Shown here: positions 24,768 through 36,040 of the stretch, piece after piece | Position numbering within the stretch: the first letter of the stretch is position 1 | How the letters are laid out: every line of letters begins with the position of its first letter | From: Fomitopsis serialis | Taxonomy: Eukaryota > Basidiomycota > Agaricomycetes > Polyporales > Fomitopsidaceae | Length of the DNA: 64,000 nucleotides | Direction of reading: 5' to 3' | Assembly (NCBI RefSeq): GCF_022376445.1 | Contig: NW_025955131.1 | Span: 1-64,000 of the forward strand | Translations under genes and position numbers: made by a program | Notes under the pieces: model-generated | Database searches by the model: none | What the model was told of the DNA's origin: nothing | What the model saw: the letters and a program-made list of their open reading frames with translations, nothing else

Positions 24768-25746
24768 CCTGGCAGGTGTGAGTGAAGTCCAGTACCTCAG
24801 CAGGTAAGCTGTATGTGTACATCAATAGCCCCGCCGTGACGTGTGCCAGCATTCAATGTTCATCCCAGATGTCTCAGTGTGGTGAGGAGCATCAAGGTGC
24901 CCTACTGATGTTTTTCAAATCTCCAAAGTAAATTTAGTTAGCCTCTACACTGGTGACTGCTGCACAGTAGGAAATGACCTCCAACATATGTTATGTTCAG
25001 TCAAAGGCTTGCAGTCTAGATCAGTTCTTTCCAGAATGTCTGCCCACCAAAGGTATTCGTGGTACTCATACAGAAGGCTTCTCGTGAAAGGATGCCCACA
25101 TCTTCCTGCGTTCTAGCTGAATCAAGAGACTGGGTGCCCAAGAAGTTGAGCAACTCACCTGGAAGTCCTTATGGAACATGCTCTGAGGCAGCATGGGCCC
25201 CCGTGAGCTGTGCCTGGATGGATGCTGAAGCACACGACACCTCTTCACTCTCACTGGAGTTGTATGGCATCAGCAAAGCCTCCATTTGTCTGACAGGCCC
25301 TTATACACCTATAAGCAATGGGATTGCTGATTTTAGTCAAGGCCTATGGTCTTGAGACTTTTCACAGGCATAGATGCCCCCAGGGGGGCCCATGGCCAAA
25401 AAAGCTGAGACATTGGTGGTACCGTCCTTGAGCACACCACCACTGAACTTGGGGCCCTAAACCCACCTTAAGCCAAAGCCATTGCAGAATTAGTAGTCTG
25501 ACGGGTTCACCTTCATCTGCTGCATTGACCAGGCCTGCAACAACCCCAGATGCCTTCCCATAACACCAGCTACAAACACCGTAGGCAGGATTTGCTCTCC
25601 AGATCCAACAAAGAGTAAGCTTCCCTTTGGCTCACATGAGACATGCTGATGTCCATGAACACTGTTCCAATAGGCACAAGGGGGATCTGTTGGTGCATCT
25701 TGGACACCATTTTGGATGGACCAAGCATGCCTTCTGCAACATCAAC

Positions 25747-27664
25747 TTGCTGGGGAGAGGGCCATGACTGGCAGTACGATCCCTTCGGTACTATAGCACG
25801 TGCTTGTTTACAATTTAGGCAACCTTGACATAGAGACCTATTGTCATATGTCTGTTCCCTGCACTGCACAGTTGCAAGCCACCACTTGCAGTCAGGATAC
25901 CTTCATCAGTGCAATTCTGTCCTGTCTCTTTGCCATCATTGAACCAGATATGACCATTTGTTGATATTATCCTTGCTGTGAAGTGGAATCCACCAAAGTA
26001 AATCACCCCACACAGTCGGTAAGAGGTGTTACCTAAGGCAGTGTTAATGTCCACCTTTTTCTCTAGCCTAGTGCAATCTGCCCTGTATACATTAAATGCA
26101 ATAAAGTTGGGTGCTGTTGTAAGAACTTCTTCATGGATCATAGTTGCATTACAAAAGCGGCATCTGTTGAGCTCGGAATTTATTCCACATTTCTGCGAAT
26201 TATTCTGAGCTCCATTGCCCTGTCCAAGTCGTGGAACGTGTCCTGGTGTGTTTTTCTTTATTCTACATGGACGCCATCACTATACCGTGCATACTTAATT
26301 TTTTCCGATGTCATTCCCTTCAGTCTACCATTTTCCATAATGTTTGCATCTTCAGGGATTTGAACCCCTGCACTCATCCGATTTTTCACTGCTTCGTTGA
26401 TTTCGACTTTGTGGCTGTTTCTACTGTACAGTTATGGTCGCCTTACGTAACGCACACCATAGACAGTCCGCCTCGTCGAGCTCTAAGTCCCTAAGACTTT
26501 ACAGAGCTCGACTTAGGCCTTTGGAATCGCTCTGAGGCGCACTGCAGCCAACATATGGATCTGTTTCTTACTTGATAAATTGCCAAGTTGCTTACCAATA
26601 TGATCTGAATACTAATGAGAAGTGTTACTGGTTTGTATCAAAAGTAGCTTGGGAATGGATAGCATTCTCAATAAGCTGGTAGGATGATTGCTGTAGCCCC
26701 AGTGAGCTTATATAAGCCTGCTACTTCACTCTTGGAACTGGTCAGGTACTGGACAACCCTAGAAGATGGTAGTGTAAGTACACATTCAGGTATATATTCC
26801 TAGACTATGTCTGTGAGCAGGACAAAGCCAGTGGCTGGATAATCACCATATGGAGTATGTGACCTTCCCAAAGAAGAATCCAACACAAATAGGGGCATAT
26901 AGGGCTCAGAAAAATGCAGAACATCCATGAAATATATAGGCACATCAAAGACAAGTGTATGAGTGCTTTGAGCTGCAATGGTCACCATTACATTGTTTGA
27001 AAGGGTCATATCATGGCAAAGGATGCTCAGATTACCCATTATAGTCCTTATTACCTGTATTATAGAGGCTACTGAGTAGTCCACAGTGTCTAAACCACAC
27101 ATATACATGACAGGGTACACATAGACCATATTTGGGTCATAATCAAGCACTTTGTATCTTCAGAGGCACATGTGCATTTTTTTGTTTTGCATTTCCTGGC
27201 CTAATCAGCCACTGTATGCACTCAGTAAAATTCCTCTGTACTCTTTGAATGAAGGGCTATCAGACGAGCTTACTATGTATACTATGATTTGTTACTAGCT
27301 GAGACTATATGGGCCCTACAGTGTGAGAGCACTTGCAGCATTGAGCCACCAAACTGGCAGTCACATGATATGTTCACCAGTTTCCTTATTGGGGGAACTG
27401 CTAAGGTGTTTCATGGGCCTCATATCCATAACTGAGCGCTTAACCACTGCATTTGTTTGTATCTGCTGGTGCAAGTTGTGTCGTGTGGGAGTCTGAAATT
27501 TCAGGCTCAGATAAGCAACCTATACTAATGGTTACTTATCTCTGCTTATCGGGGTGGCTGCAAGTCACGTGCACTGTGGGAACAAACTGCCATTCCAGAG
27601 GAATTACTAAGGTGTTTCATGGTGGTCCATCATAAGAACAATACCTTCATACCGCAGGGATCGT
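25747..27664 (-). mobile_element. R1-B, inverted relative to R1-A, possible AAC target duplication
   Basis: Terminus 2 (TTGCTGGGGAGAGGGCCATGA) starts at 25747 and terminus 1 (as ATACCGCAGGGATCGT) ends at 27664. Length 1.92 kb. AAC directly precedes (25744-25746) and directly follows (27665-27667) the element, a possible 3-bp target duplication. About 1 kb next to terminus 1 is close to R1-A and R1-F; the part from about 25800 to 26640 is specific to this copy. Confidence 0.65.
26475..26512. repeat. Hairpin in R1-B
   Basis: GTCGAGCTCT (26475-26484) pairs with AGAGCTCGAC (26503-26512). Directly inside, AAGTC pairs with GACTT with a 3-nt bulge on one side. It follows ACAGTCCGC, a word also found before the leader of M1. 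Confidence 0.7.
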
Positions 27665-27739
27665 AACATAAATAGAGACTCAACAAACTTGACACCCTCC
27701 CCACAACAGAGTGCTCTCACACTTGGTGTCAGGGCTCAG

Positions 27740-29877
27740 ACCATATCTACTCAGTCCCAACTCACTTCTTTATGCATGCCTTACAGCACATTGGTGCTGA
27801 TCGACACACCACTTTTCCCAAAGATGAGATGCTGTTGAAATTGAACTCGCTGGTGAATGTCCTTTGCCGGAACCATGAAATTGTGGCGCTAGCTGTCGTG
27901 GATGATGGGGTATAAGCACATTGTATTCACTCAGGCAATGATTAGAAAAAACACATAGCTCCTCATAACAGCAAATCCTGCCCAAATGGTCTCTGACAAA
28001 GTGAAAGGTCTTGAGCCAAAAGGTGCCAGAAGGGCGCAGAAGAACCAGATCCACATACCTGGTGATGCACTTACTGACCCTCAGGGGCCTCCTTTTCATC
28101 CTGGTGCAGGGAATGCATCCGTGTTCCCATTGTTGCTGAACACGAGCTTCATGAAATAATAAGAAACTGTGAAGAACATCAACAAATATCTATGGCTGAC
28201 TATCACACACTGATTACTATCACCCAAAATCAGTGAGCTGCTGAATCTACATTTTGCATGACTGTATCTCACCAGGCTTTAGGGTGCTGACGTTCCAAAA
28301 TCTCATCGGCAACATTTTTGGGCTCATCAAGTACATTGCAAGGTGCAAGCAAGGATGTGGGGTCAAATTTGTTCTACACCTATGTCTTTGCCATATCTTC
28401 ACCAAAAATGAAAAGACACTGCAATCAACAAGAGGCTATCAAGGAGGCATACTTCGAAATAACTGATGACACAATCCCCAACCCTGAGTCCTCAGATGAG
28501 CCGGAATGGGACACTGGGCTAGCGACATTGCTCCTTTGTGACACGGAGTCTCTTGGAATTGCACATCCATGCCTCCAGGCAATTGCACACAAGATGATGG
28601 ACAAAATGGACGAAACCATTACAAAGAAAGATGATACCATTACCACAAAAGACGCCTCCATCAGCCTGTACACCAAGGAGATGGCCGTTGAGTTTCACAA
28701 ATTGATGAAGACGACTGTCGGGCGTTACTATCAGTGTGTACACCAATGCGCCAATACACAGACAGAATGTGCCAAATCAGAGACAGGAAGCAACATTGAA
28801 GCCCTCATGGATTGTGTGCGGTCACTACACATCACAGCTCTGGCACTGTACGCCATTGTACACACCACTGCTGCGCGCCACTATGCTGCGGCCATTGGCG
28901 CCGCAGTGGGACACAAATTGATTGGTATCTCCACCCTCTAGCAGACGACATGCTTACTGACCACACACTGCAGTTCACGGCCATTACCAAAATGCTGAGG
29001 AAGACGACCTCAGCCTGGACGAGGCGGAAACACAGGGCTTGCCTGAGATACCACTGTATCAGTGCTTCTGGGAATGGCTTCTGCTCCTGACAGCCAGCGC
29101 TGGAGACTTTGTGCGCGTTCATAAGGCCACCGGCACATTTCCCACCAAGATATTGCTCATGATGATGAAACAGGCAGTCCCCAAGCTCTTACCTTGGGAT
29201 GACCTTGTGGTACAGATCTTAGAAGGTGCACCCGGGGATGAGTGTATGGATTTTACACAGGTAGAGCAGTACCACCAGTTGGTGCGCTTGCTCTACCCGA
29301 GGCTGTTCAGTGGAACAGTCCATGCCGAGGCATACCTTGCTGCCTTGCTGAAACTCAATGAATCACGGGTGAGTAAATACATTTGCCTGAATAGCCTTAA
29401 TCTTTATGTTTGTCACGTCAGACTGCTAGTGAGATTCACATCGGGGTCTCAAAGTGCTGCTGCCTGTTCTGCGCGTCCTTTGTTGATGCAATGAACAAGT
29501 CAACGGGCTTGACATTTATGCTCCAAGATGAGCACAAGCGCATCACAGGCTGTGCAGTACCACCCTTCTCTGAGGACGAAGTGGTCCAGGCGATGATCAG
29601 CGAGTACCGCCCGCTATTGAGGACCAGAATCCTAGCGAGGCTGACAAGCGAGTGGAGGAAGGAGGAGAACCAGGTGCTGCAAGAGGTACAGGAGAACCAG
29701 GTGCTGCAGGAGAAGCAGGAGAAGCGGGCGTATCCTAGCCTTTCAGTTGACAGCCAGCGTCAGTCTAGCGAGGCGTTGGTTGGGGAAGCTGTAGGCACAT
29801 ACCTCATGATAGTAGTGGGAAAAAGGCTTGATCAAGGTGTCTGGAAACCCTTCAGGGCTCTCTTCAAAAAGAACGGT
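27740..29877 (+). pseudogene. OTT_1508-like deaminase-fold gene, 3' end cut by R1-E
   Basis: Coding-like exons run along the plus strand: HIGADRHTTFPKDEMLLKL to VVDDG (to about 27912), ITANPAQMVSDK to LLNTSFMK (about 27962-28155), a long exon ending at 28924, exon 28974-29368, and a last exon from 29422. The last two junctions are clean GT-AG and keep frame. The core has SGTVHAEAYLAALLKLNES followed after an intron by IHIGVSKCCCLFCASF. The HAE and SK-x-x-C-x-x-C motifs are the zinc-binding and catalytic signature of the nucleic-acid/nucleotide deaminase superfamily; this arrangement is that of the OTT_1508-like family known from bacteria and basidiomycetes, substrate unknown. Tandem stops follow NTSFMK unless an intron removes them. 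The frame runs past the start of R1-E and ends 100 bp inside it, so the C-terminus is chimeric. Probably a pseudogene. Confidence 0.65.
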
Positions 29878-30318
29878 AGTAAAATTCCTGTATACTCTCT
29901 GAATGAAGGGCTATCAGATGAGCATACTATGTATACTATGATTTGTTACTGGCTGAGGCTATATAGGCCCTACAGTGTGTGAGCGCTTGGAGCAATGGGC
30001 CACCAAGCTGCCAGTCACATGATATGTTTACCAGTTTCCTTATTGGGGGAACTGCTAAGGTGTTTCATGGGCCTCATATCCATAACTGAGTGCTTAGCCA
30101 CTGCATTTGTTTGTATCTGTTGGTGCAAGTCGCGTTGTCTGGGAGTCTGAAATTTCAGACTCAGATAAGCAATCCCTACTAAAAGTTACTTATCTCTGCT
30201 TATCGGGGTGGCTGCAAGTCACGTGCACTGTGGGAACAAACTGCCATTCCGGAGGAATTGCTAAGGCGTTTCATGGTGGTCCATCATAAGAACGATACCT
30301 TCGTACCTCAGGGATCGT
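29878..30318 (-). mobile_element. R1-E, truncated copy (terminus 1 side only)
   Basis: Terminus 1 (TTCGTACCTCAGGGATCGT) ends at 30318. Similarity to R1-A, B and F stops near AGTAAAATTCC at 29878. It carries the GAGTCTGAAATTTCAGACTC palindrome at about 30140-30165. It starts within the coding frame of the deaminase-like gene. Confidence 0.65.
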
Positions 30319-30559
30319 AATAGCGGTGTGAGTGGCGACAATGGAGGTGAAACAGATGATGAGTGGCTGCCCATATCACGCCATCAGTAGCGTAGTCTAC
30401 ACAAAGGAGGGTGCTCTCACCTGGATACTGTAACAGGATGCACATTTGCAGCCACGAGTGTATGCATTCTGTAGCACAAAGCCCACGTGCTTTCACAATG
30501 GGGAAGTAATTTGAAAGAGCTGAGACGTTACACAAGTGAGCTCATCAGTAGCATTCACA

Positions 30560-33500
30560 GACAAAGTGAGGCATGCGCAACTCACTTGTACACAAATGAA
30601 TCAAAGAACAAATCGGATATCTTGAGGTTTCCGCAAAGAGTGTTCTTCGCCTCGCCAGCTGGTAGCATGCAGGTCACCGGCAAGAAGGTTTCCATTGGGA
30701 ATGGACATCGCTTTTGTAGAAGGGCAACGGCGGGAATAATAGTGTTCTTCACTGCTTGACCGGCAGGGGAGTCTACGCCTTTGAGAACAGCAATACAGAC
30801 ATCAGACAGAGAGGATGTACCATCTGGCCATCTCAAGAGATTGCCTATATATCTGGAGGTATGACCGTCCATTGATCCCAGCTTCCCCCTAAGGTTCCTC
30901 AGGACAATGAGAATGAGGACGTACATGGTGCCTGCATAGGCATACTGATGTCAAGTAAAGCTTGCCGGTTTAGTACAACACTTACCGCCACCGGCCACCT
31001 GTGCAAATTTGCAGCCCATGGCATTCCACTTCTCTAGTGTTTTCAGCGAACACATCTTTTTTGCAGTGTTTTGCACCTGAGAGCTCCAGATGGCGCTGAT
31101 CGTCAGTTTCGGATCCGAACAACGTAAGCTGGCAAGGAACAAGTCAGGTATGCAATCACACCTCTGAGTGTGTGTCCTGAGGAAGGTGCATACCTGCTAA
31201 TCTTTCACGCTAGCTGGATAAGTCGTACCATTACTGCAAAGTCCGTGGCCTCATGCTCGTGGAACACTTCGGCGCAACATTCAGTAAGTGTGCTCAACGA
31301 GGCACCGGCCTCTGGAATACTACCGGGCATGAGGACGGACTCTGCCCCACGTAGCACATTCTCACAGCACTGCACAATGGCACTGTCTGTGAGATTCACA
31401 GTGAGATCTGAAAAGAACGTTTTCACGCTGCCCTTTGATGCATGTGACGGTGCAGAGAGTGGGTCGTTGTCCCATGGGAGCTCCACGGGAGCGGGCGCGG
31501 ACTGGCAGATCTTGAATTTGATGGCCCCACGTGGGCAAGGTGGCATAGGGGGCGCAGCCGGCGCGTCCACTTTGCGGGTGTACGGCTTTTGGGCGGTCAA
31601 ATGGCGTGTTCAAGTCGAGCATTGGGGCCCCGCCGAACTGGCACGGTCTGGGACACCGGAAGGAACCACTACTTCTGATAAGGATGTGAGCAATGATTGC
31701 AAGTTATACACCATTGCAGAGCTTACCTGGCGTGACAAGTTGTGGATGTGCTTGAGACCTTGTGCCACGCAAGTATGGGTCGGATACATGAGGCAGTGTC
31801 AGCTCTCCTGTAGCTTCAGATGCCAAGACCGTCAACTTGACACGAATCATAGCATGAGTCATAGTGTACAAACTTTCGACGTTATCACTGCATGTTTGTT
31901 GACCTCTGTCCTGTTCAGATTCAAGATTCGGGCACTGTGCTTCAAGGTGCCGCGCTGTGCCATCTGTGGAAGTGCAGTTGTTCAGAGCGCAACGGGAGGT
32001 GGGGCGTACAACATACCTTCCATGACCGGTGAGCACGTTGAACTGGAGTGGCCAAGTCGTGATTGACTTGACATGTGCTTGTAAGGTTTGTGGGATGCGG
32101 GGGACTTGGATTTGGGTTCTGCAGTCTTGCGAGGAAGGCACACAATGCAGGACTGAGATCCGGTGTACACACGAGCAACTCAATCAGGCGCGAACATTCC
32201 TCTTCTGACATGAACATTGCCGCGTTGATGGTGTGTTGTGCATGTGACGGTAAGTATGGCGCTATGCGTTGAGGACACCTGTGGCTTGGTGCTTGCATAT
32301 GTTCACACTTTGGGACATAGAATTCGAAATTCAATGGCTATTTCTACGGACGGGACATAGATTGTGATGAACTACTAAGTACAAGCGACGGGCAGGAACA
32401 CAACTTTACTAACAACATGGGACTATTGTACATACTCATTGCATGGTCACCGCGGACCTCGACGCTACCCCAGAGTGGACACTCTGATTCACTGGTGTTC
32501 CATTTGGCGAGTCCGAGTCGTACGTCCTATCACCATGTTGCTAGGCACGGCGCAACTCTTGAACTCCTCGTGTGGAGCGTGCTCCTCCGCGTAGAGATCA
32601 TCCGCCTTGGTCGTCCGCGTCTCACGCTCCTTTGGAGTGGGCTTCGGGCGAGGTGGAGGTGTAACGAGGTGTCGTCTCTTGGCGAACTCCGCCACACAAT
32701 CGATGTCCTCGGCCATTGGGGCAGGCGCATCCGGATTGCCATCCACGGGCAGGACCCTCTTGAGGGCCATGTTCACGCCATGCAGGTATTGTACCATACC
32801 TTGCAAGCCCGTTGGCTCCATCTTGATGGACCAGCGGAACTTCAATTTGTTGAAGCAATCACGGGTTTGAGGATCGCGCCAAGTGCCACACCTTCGATGA
32901 GGTCGGGTAATGGATTGGCGCGATGGGTACAGTGACGTCCATTGGCAGGTTCAAGTGTCTTTCCACTTCGTCGGAGAGTTTGCAGTCCCCGCTGATTAGA
33001 ACCTCGTCGACCCACACGTGTATGCTTTGTGAACACCTGTCGTCCACCGACCTGCAACCACCTCCGTTGCGTGCCGCACGACTTCATCCGGGAGCGCCAA
33101 ACAAACGCCATCTTGGCCTTCGTAGTCGGGGCTGCTGTGGTCAACCCCCTTCGGCATGAGATTCGGTATGGTGTAGCTGTGCAGGACGGGCTGGCAAGAA
33201 TACATCGGTCATCAGCTTCCGTAGTCCGGCCCAGCCAGTACCAGGCACTTACCGTTGCCAAGCCAGCCTCAATGTATGGGTTGACCTTGTTCGGCTCCGC
33301 ATTGTCGTGTATGTCGCAGACCCTCAGAAGGTTGGTCAGGAGAAAAATGAAGAGTGTTGCCGTGATGCGGCCGATGAGCTGCTTCCCCTTCCGCTTGAAG
33401 CCTGTGCAAAGAATGTCGTTTGCGTGACTGCACCGGGGACGAACCCATCGACGTTGGGCAGGACAGGCGGGGTCCATGTACTTGAACTCTTGAACCTTGA

Positions 33501-35112
33501 TCCCTATGAAAAGGACAGGGCCACCGTGTTTGTTGTCCTCCCCGTCGGCTTCGACCATGGCCTTTCGTAGCTAGGGAAAGTCAGCATCATCTGAGGTGGG
33601 AATCACCGTACTTACCTCTCCGACCATCTCTTCGACGGTCTGCGTATCCCTGGCCTGAACAACAATCACATCGTCGAAATGGGCAGCTTCTCAGTCATCG
33701 ACTCCGTGACCCCATCCTCTGACTCCACCTCCACCCCGCCTCGGCCTCTCCTCCTCCTCCTCCTCCTCTGCCTCAGCATCAGCCTCCTCAGCATTGTCCT
33801 CCCCCGCATCTTCCTCCTCCGCCATCACCGGCAGGGCGCCGGGCGTGTGGGGGATGTCGTTCGAGTATTGAATGCCCACGATTCCGTCCGGTATTTGACG
33901 GGATTCCTCATCGGCAACCAGGCGGTTGCAATCAATGAGAATTCGTTGGCGTGGGTCGACTGCGATGTTTGCCCATTCAGAGGCGTGCAACATGGCAACA
34001 TTGACGACTTCATGGAGGGCGCGCGCTGACATGACGAGGAGAGTATGGCTCTCCCTACGATATCGAAAACTGGGGGTATGTGTCAGAAACGGCAGACACG
34101 GAAAGATTAGTACCCACGATATGAAGTCGAGTATTTCTGGGTTGTCGTCGATGAACGTGCAAATCTCGTTCCAGGTGTCCTCGGACACGTCGGGGCGAGT
34201 CTGTATAAACATAAATCAGTGGGGGCCAATGTAATGAAGCCAGTGGAGCCAGCTGCTCACCGTCCACTGATCAATGAGGGCCGGAAAGTCGGGGTCTTGC
34301 AGTAAAGGCCCAAAGACTTGCGGAGCCAGGGGCCACAAACGGTAGATGCATGTGAGAGGGGCATCGTGGGTGATCTCTGAGATGTCGGAATTGCAGTGCC
34401 CCAACCTCACATTGCCCGTGGGGTCCATTATGGGCGAAGAGAATGTATGCCCGTGAGATGAAGGTGGTGAAGATGTGACTGTGTTAGACGGTTAGCAATT
34501 ACGGTCTGTTTGATTGCCACATGGACTTACAGTCTGTGTCCGCACCAAATGACCTGTTGGAAGCGTATTCGTCCAAACTTGTGCGGTGGGTCTCAAGGGG
34601 GGGCTTGTGCTCAGCCACGTTGATGTAGTGAGGGTAGTGATTGTCATCTCCGGTGGGGGATGTGATCCGGGGGGAGTGCAAGTGACGGTACTGCGATGAG
34701 GCCATGAGGATGGGAAGATCAGCAAACATGAATGACACGGAACCTTGGTCAGGGTAGATAAGGGACGTACCGTTAGTTTAGGCATCAAGTGACCACAACT
34801 GACACGTCCACCAGGGGTGCCACAACCTTGGGGACCCTTGGTGAGTACTTCTACAACTTCCATGGTTCTCAAATGCTGTTCTAAAGTTAGCGGCCAATGC
34901 ACAGACCAATGGGGACACACACAACTCAAAGCAGACCGCACGGAGTCCCGCATAACGGCCTGCGACGTTGCACAGGACCACTTGTGCCGCCTGGCTGACC
35001 CTTTGCAAGACTTCCCATATTTGGATGTTTCCCCCCACCGGAGGGTCTCCAAATATGGTATGCCATCAAATGCATGGTCGGGCGAATCAGTGCCGTGCGG
35101 AATGGATGTCAA
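30560..35112 (-). CDS. Unrecognised multi-exon gene(s) between R1-E and R1-F
   Basis: Several minus-strand stretches have coding character and plausible introns. From the 5' side: YRHLHSPRITSPTGDDNHYP to RSFGADTD (34500-34700); MDPTGNVRLGHCNSDISEIT to PALIDQWT (to 34263); TRPDVSEDTWNEICTFIDD to ILDFISW (after an intron ending cag near 34201); a piece with VMSARALHEVVNVAML and an acidic run of Glu (33691-34070); GPVLFIGIKVQEFKYMDP (about 33490); LISGDCKLSDEVERHLNLP (about 32980); MEPTGLQGMVQYLHGVNMAL (about 32800); and LTVNLTDSAIVQCCENVLRG (about 31370). I cannot tell whether this is one large gene or two, and I recognise no domain. It is flanked on both sides by R1 terminus 1 facing it. Exon limits are approximate and the 5' end near 35112 may have been removed by R1-F. 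Confidence 0.4.
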
Positions 35113-35149
35113 TGCGGTGGAATGTACCGCTTCAGTTCAAATGGTAACT

Positions 35150-36040
35150 ACGATCCCTGAGGTACGAAGGTATCGTTCTTATGATGGACCACCATGAAAC
35201 ACCTTAGCAATTCCTCCGGAATGGCAGTTTGTTCCCACAGTGCACGTGACATTCAGCCACCCAGATAAGTAGAGATAAGTAACTGTTAGTATGAGTTACT
35301 TATCTGAGTCTGAAATTTCAGACTCCCAGACGACGCGACTTGCACCAGCAGATACAAACAAATGCAGTGGTTAAGCGCTCAGTTATGGATATGAGGGCCA
35401 TGAAACACCTTAGCAGTTCCCCCAATAAGGAAACTGATAAACATATCATGTGACTGGCAGCTGGGTGGCTCAATCCTGCAAGCGCTTACACACTGTAGTG
35501 CCTATATAGTCTCAGCCAGTAACAAATCATAGTATACATAATATGCTCCCCTTATAGTCCTTCATTCACAGAGTATACAGCAATTTTACTCAGTATAGAC
35601 AGTCACTGGCTAACTCAGAAAATGCAAAACAAAAAAATGCACATACGCCTCTGCAGATTCAATGTGTTTCTTTATGACTCAAATATGTTCTATGTGTACA
35701 CTGCAATGTATATGTGTTGTTTAGACACTGTGGACAGCTCATTCGCTTCTATGATGGAGCCAACAAGGATAACGATGGGTAATGTGAGCATCCTTTGCCC
35801 TATTGTGCTCCATATATCCCATGTAGTGATCACTGTTGCAGCTCAAAGCAACAATACACTGGTGTTGGATGTGACTGTATATTTCCCACATTTTCTGCAT
35901 TTGTCTGAGCCCCATATGCACTAATTTGTGTATGATACCTCTTTGGGAAGGCCACATACTCCATATGGCAATTGTGCAGCCACTGGCTTTGTCTTGCACA
36001 CAGTCAGGATACATATATGCATCTGTACTTTATGGAGAAC
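35150..36040 (+). mobile_element. R1-F, copy with terminus 1 only
   Basis: Terminus 1 (ACGATCCCTGAGGTACGAAGG) begins at 35150. Sequence follows R1-A through the palindrome and the conserved open frame to about 36040, then diverges. No terminus 2 found, so the right end is uncertain. Confidence 0.6.

Larger units (their letters stand above)
22723..25745 (-). repeat. Right arm of the 3.0-kb inverted repeat
   Basis: Reverse complement of 18717-21740. It is bounded on the left by terminus 1 of R1-D plus a shared ATT, and on the right by terminus 2 of R1-B at 25747, which replaces the sequence that continues beyond the left arm. Confidence 0.93.

Noticed and set aside
26330..26430. tRNA-like T-arm on the minus strand (GGGGTTCAAATCCCTG)
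   Set aside because: No matching acceptor strand, D-arm or anticodon stem at the right distance upstream. At most a decayed tRNA-derived piece.
11776..27664. One 15.9-kb giant transposon with R1-A and R1-B as terminal inverted repeats
   Set aside because: Both A and B have their own second terminus inside the interval (18094 and 25747), so two separate copies explain the geometry more simply.
29878..30318. Solo LTR interpretation of R1-E
   Set aside because: Ends are not TG...CA, and other copies continue past its inner edge, so it is a truncated copy.
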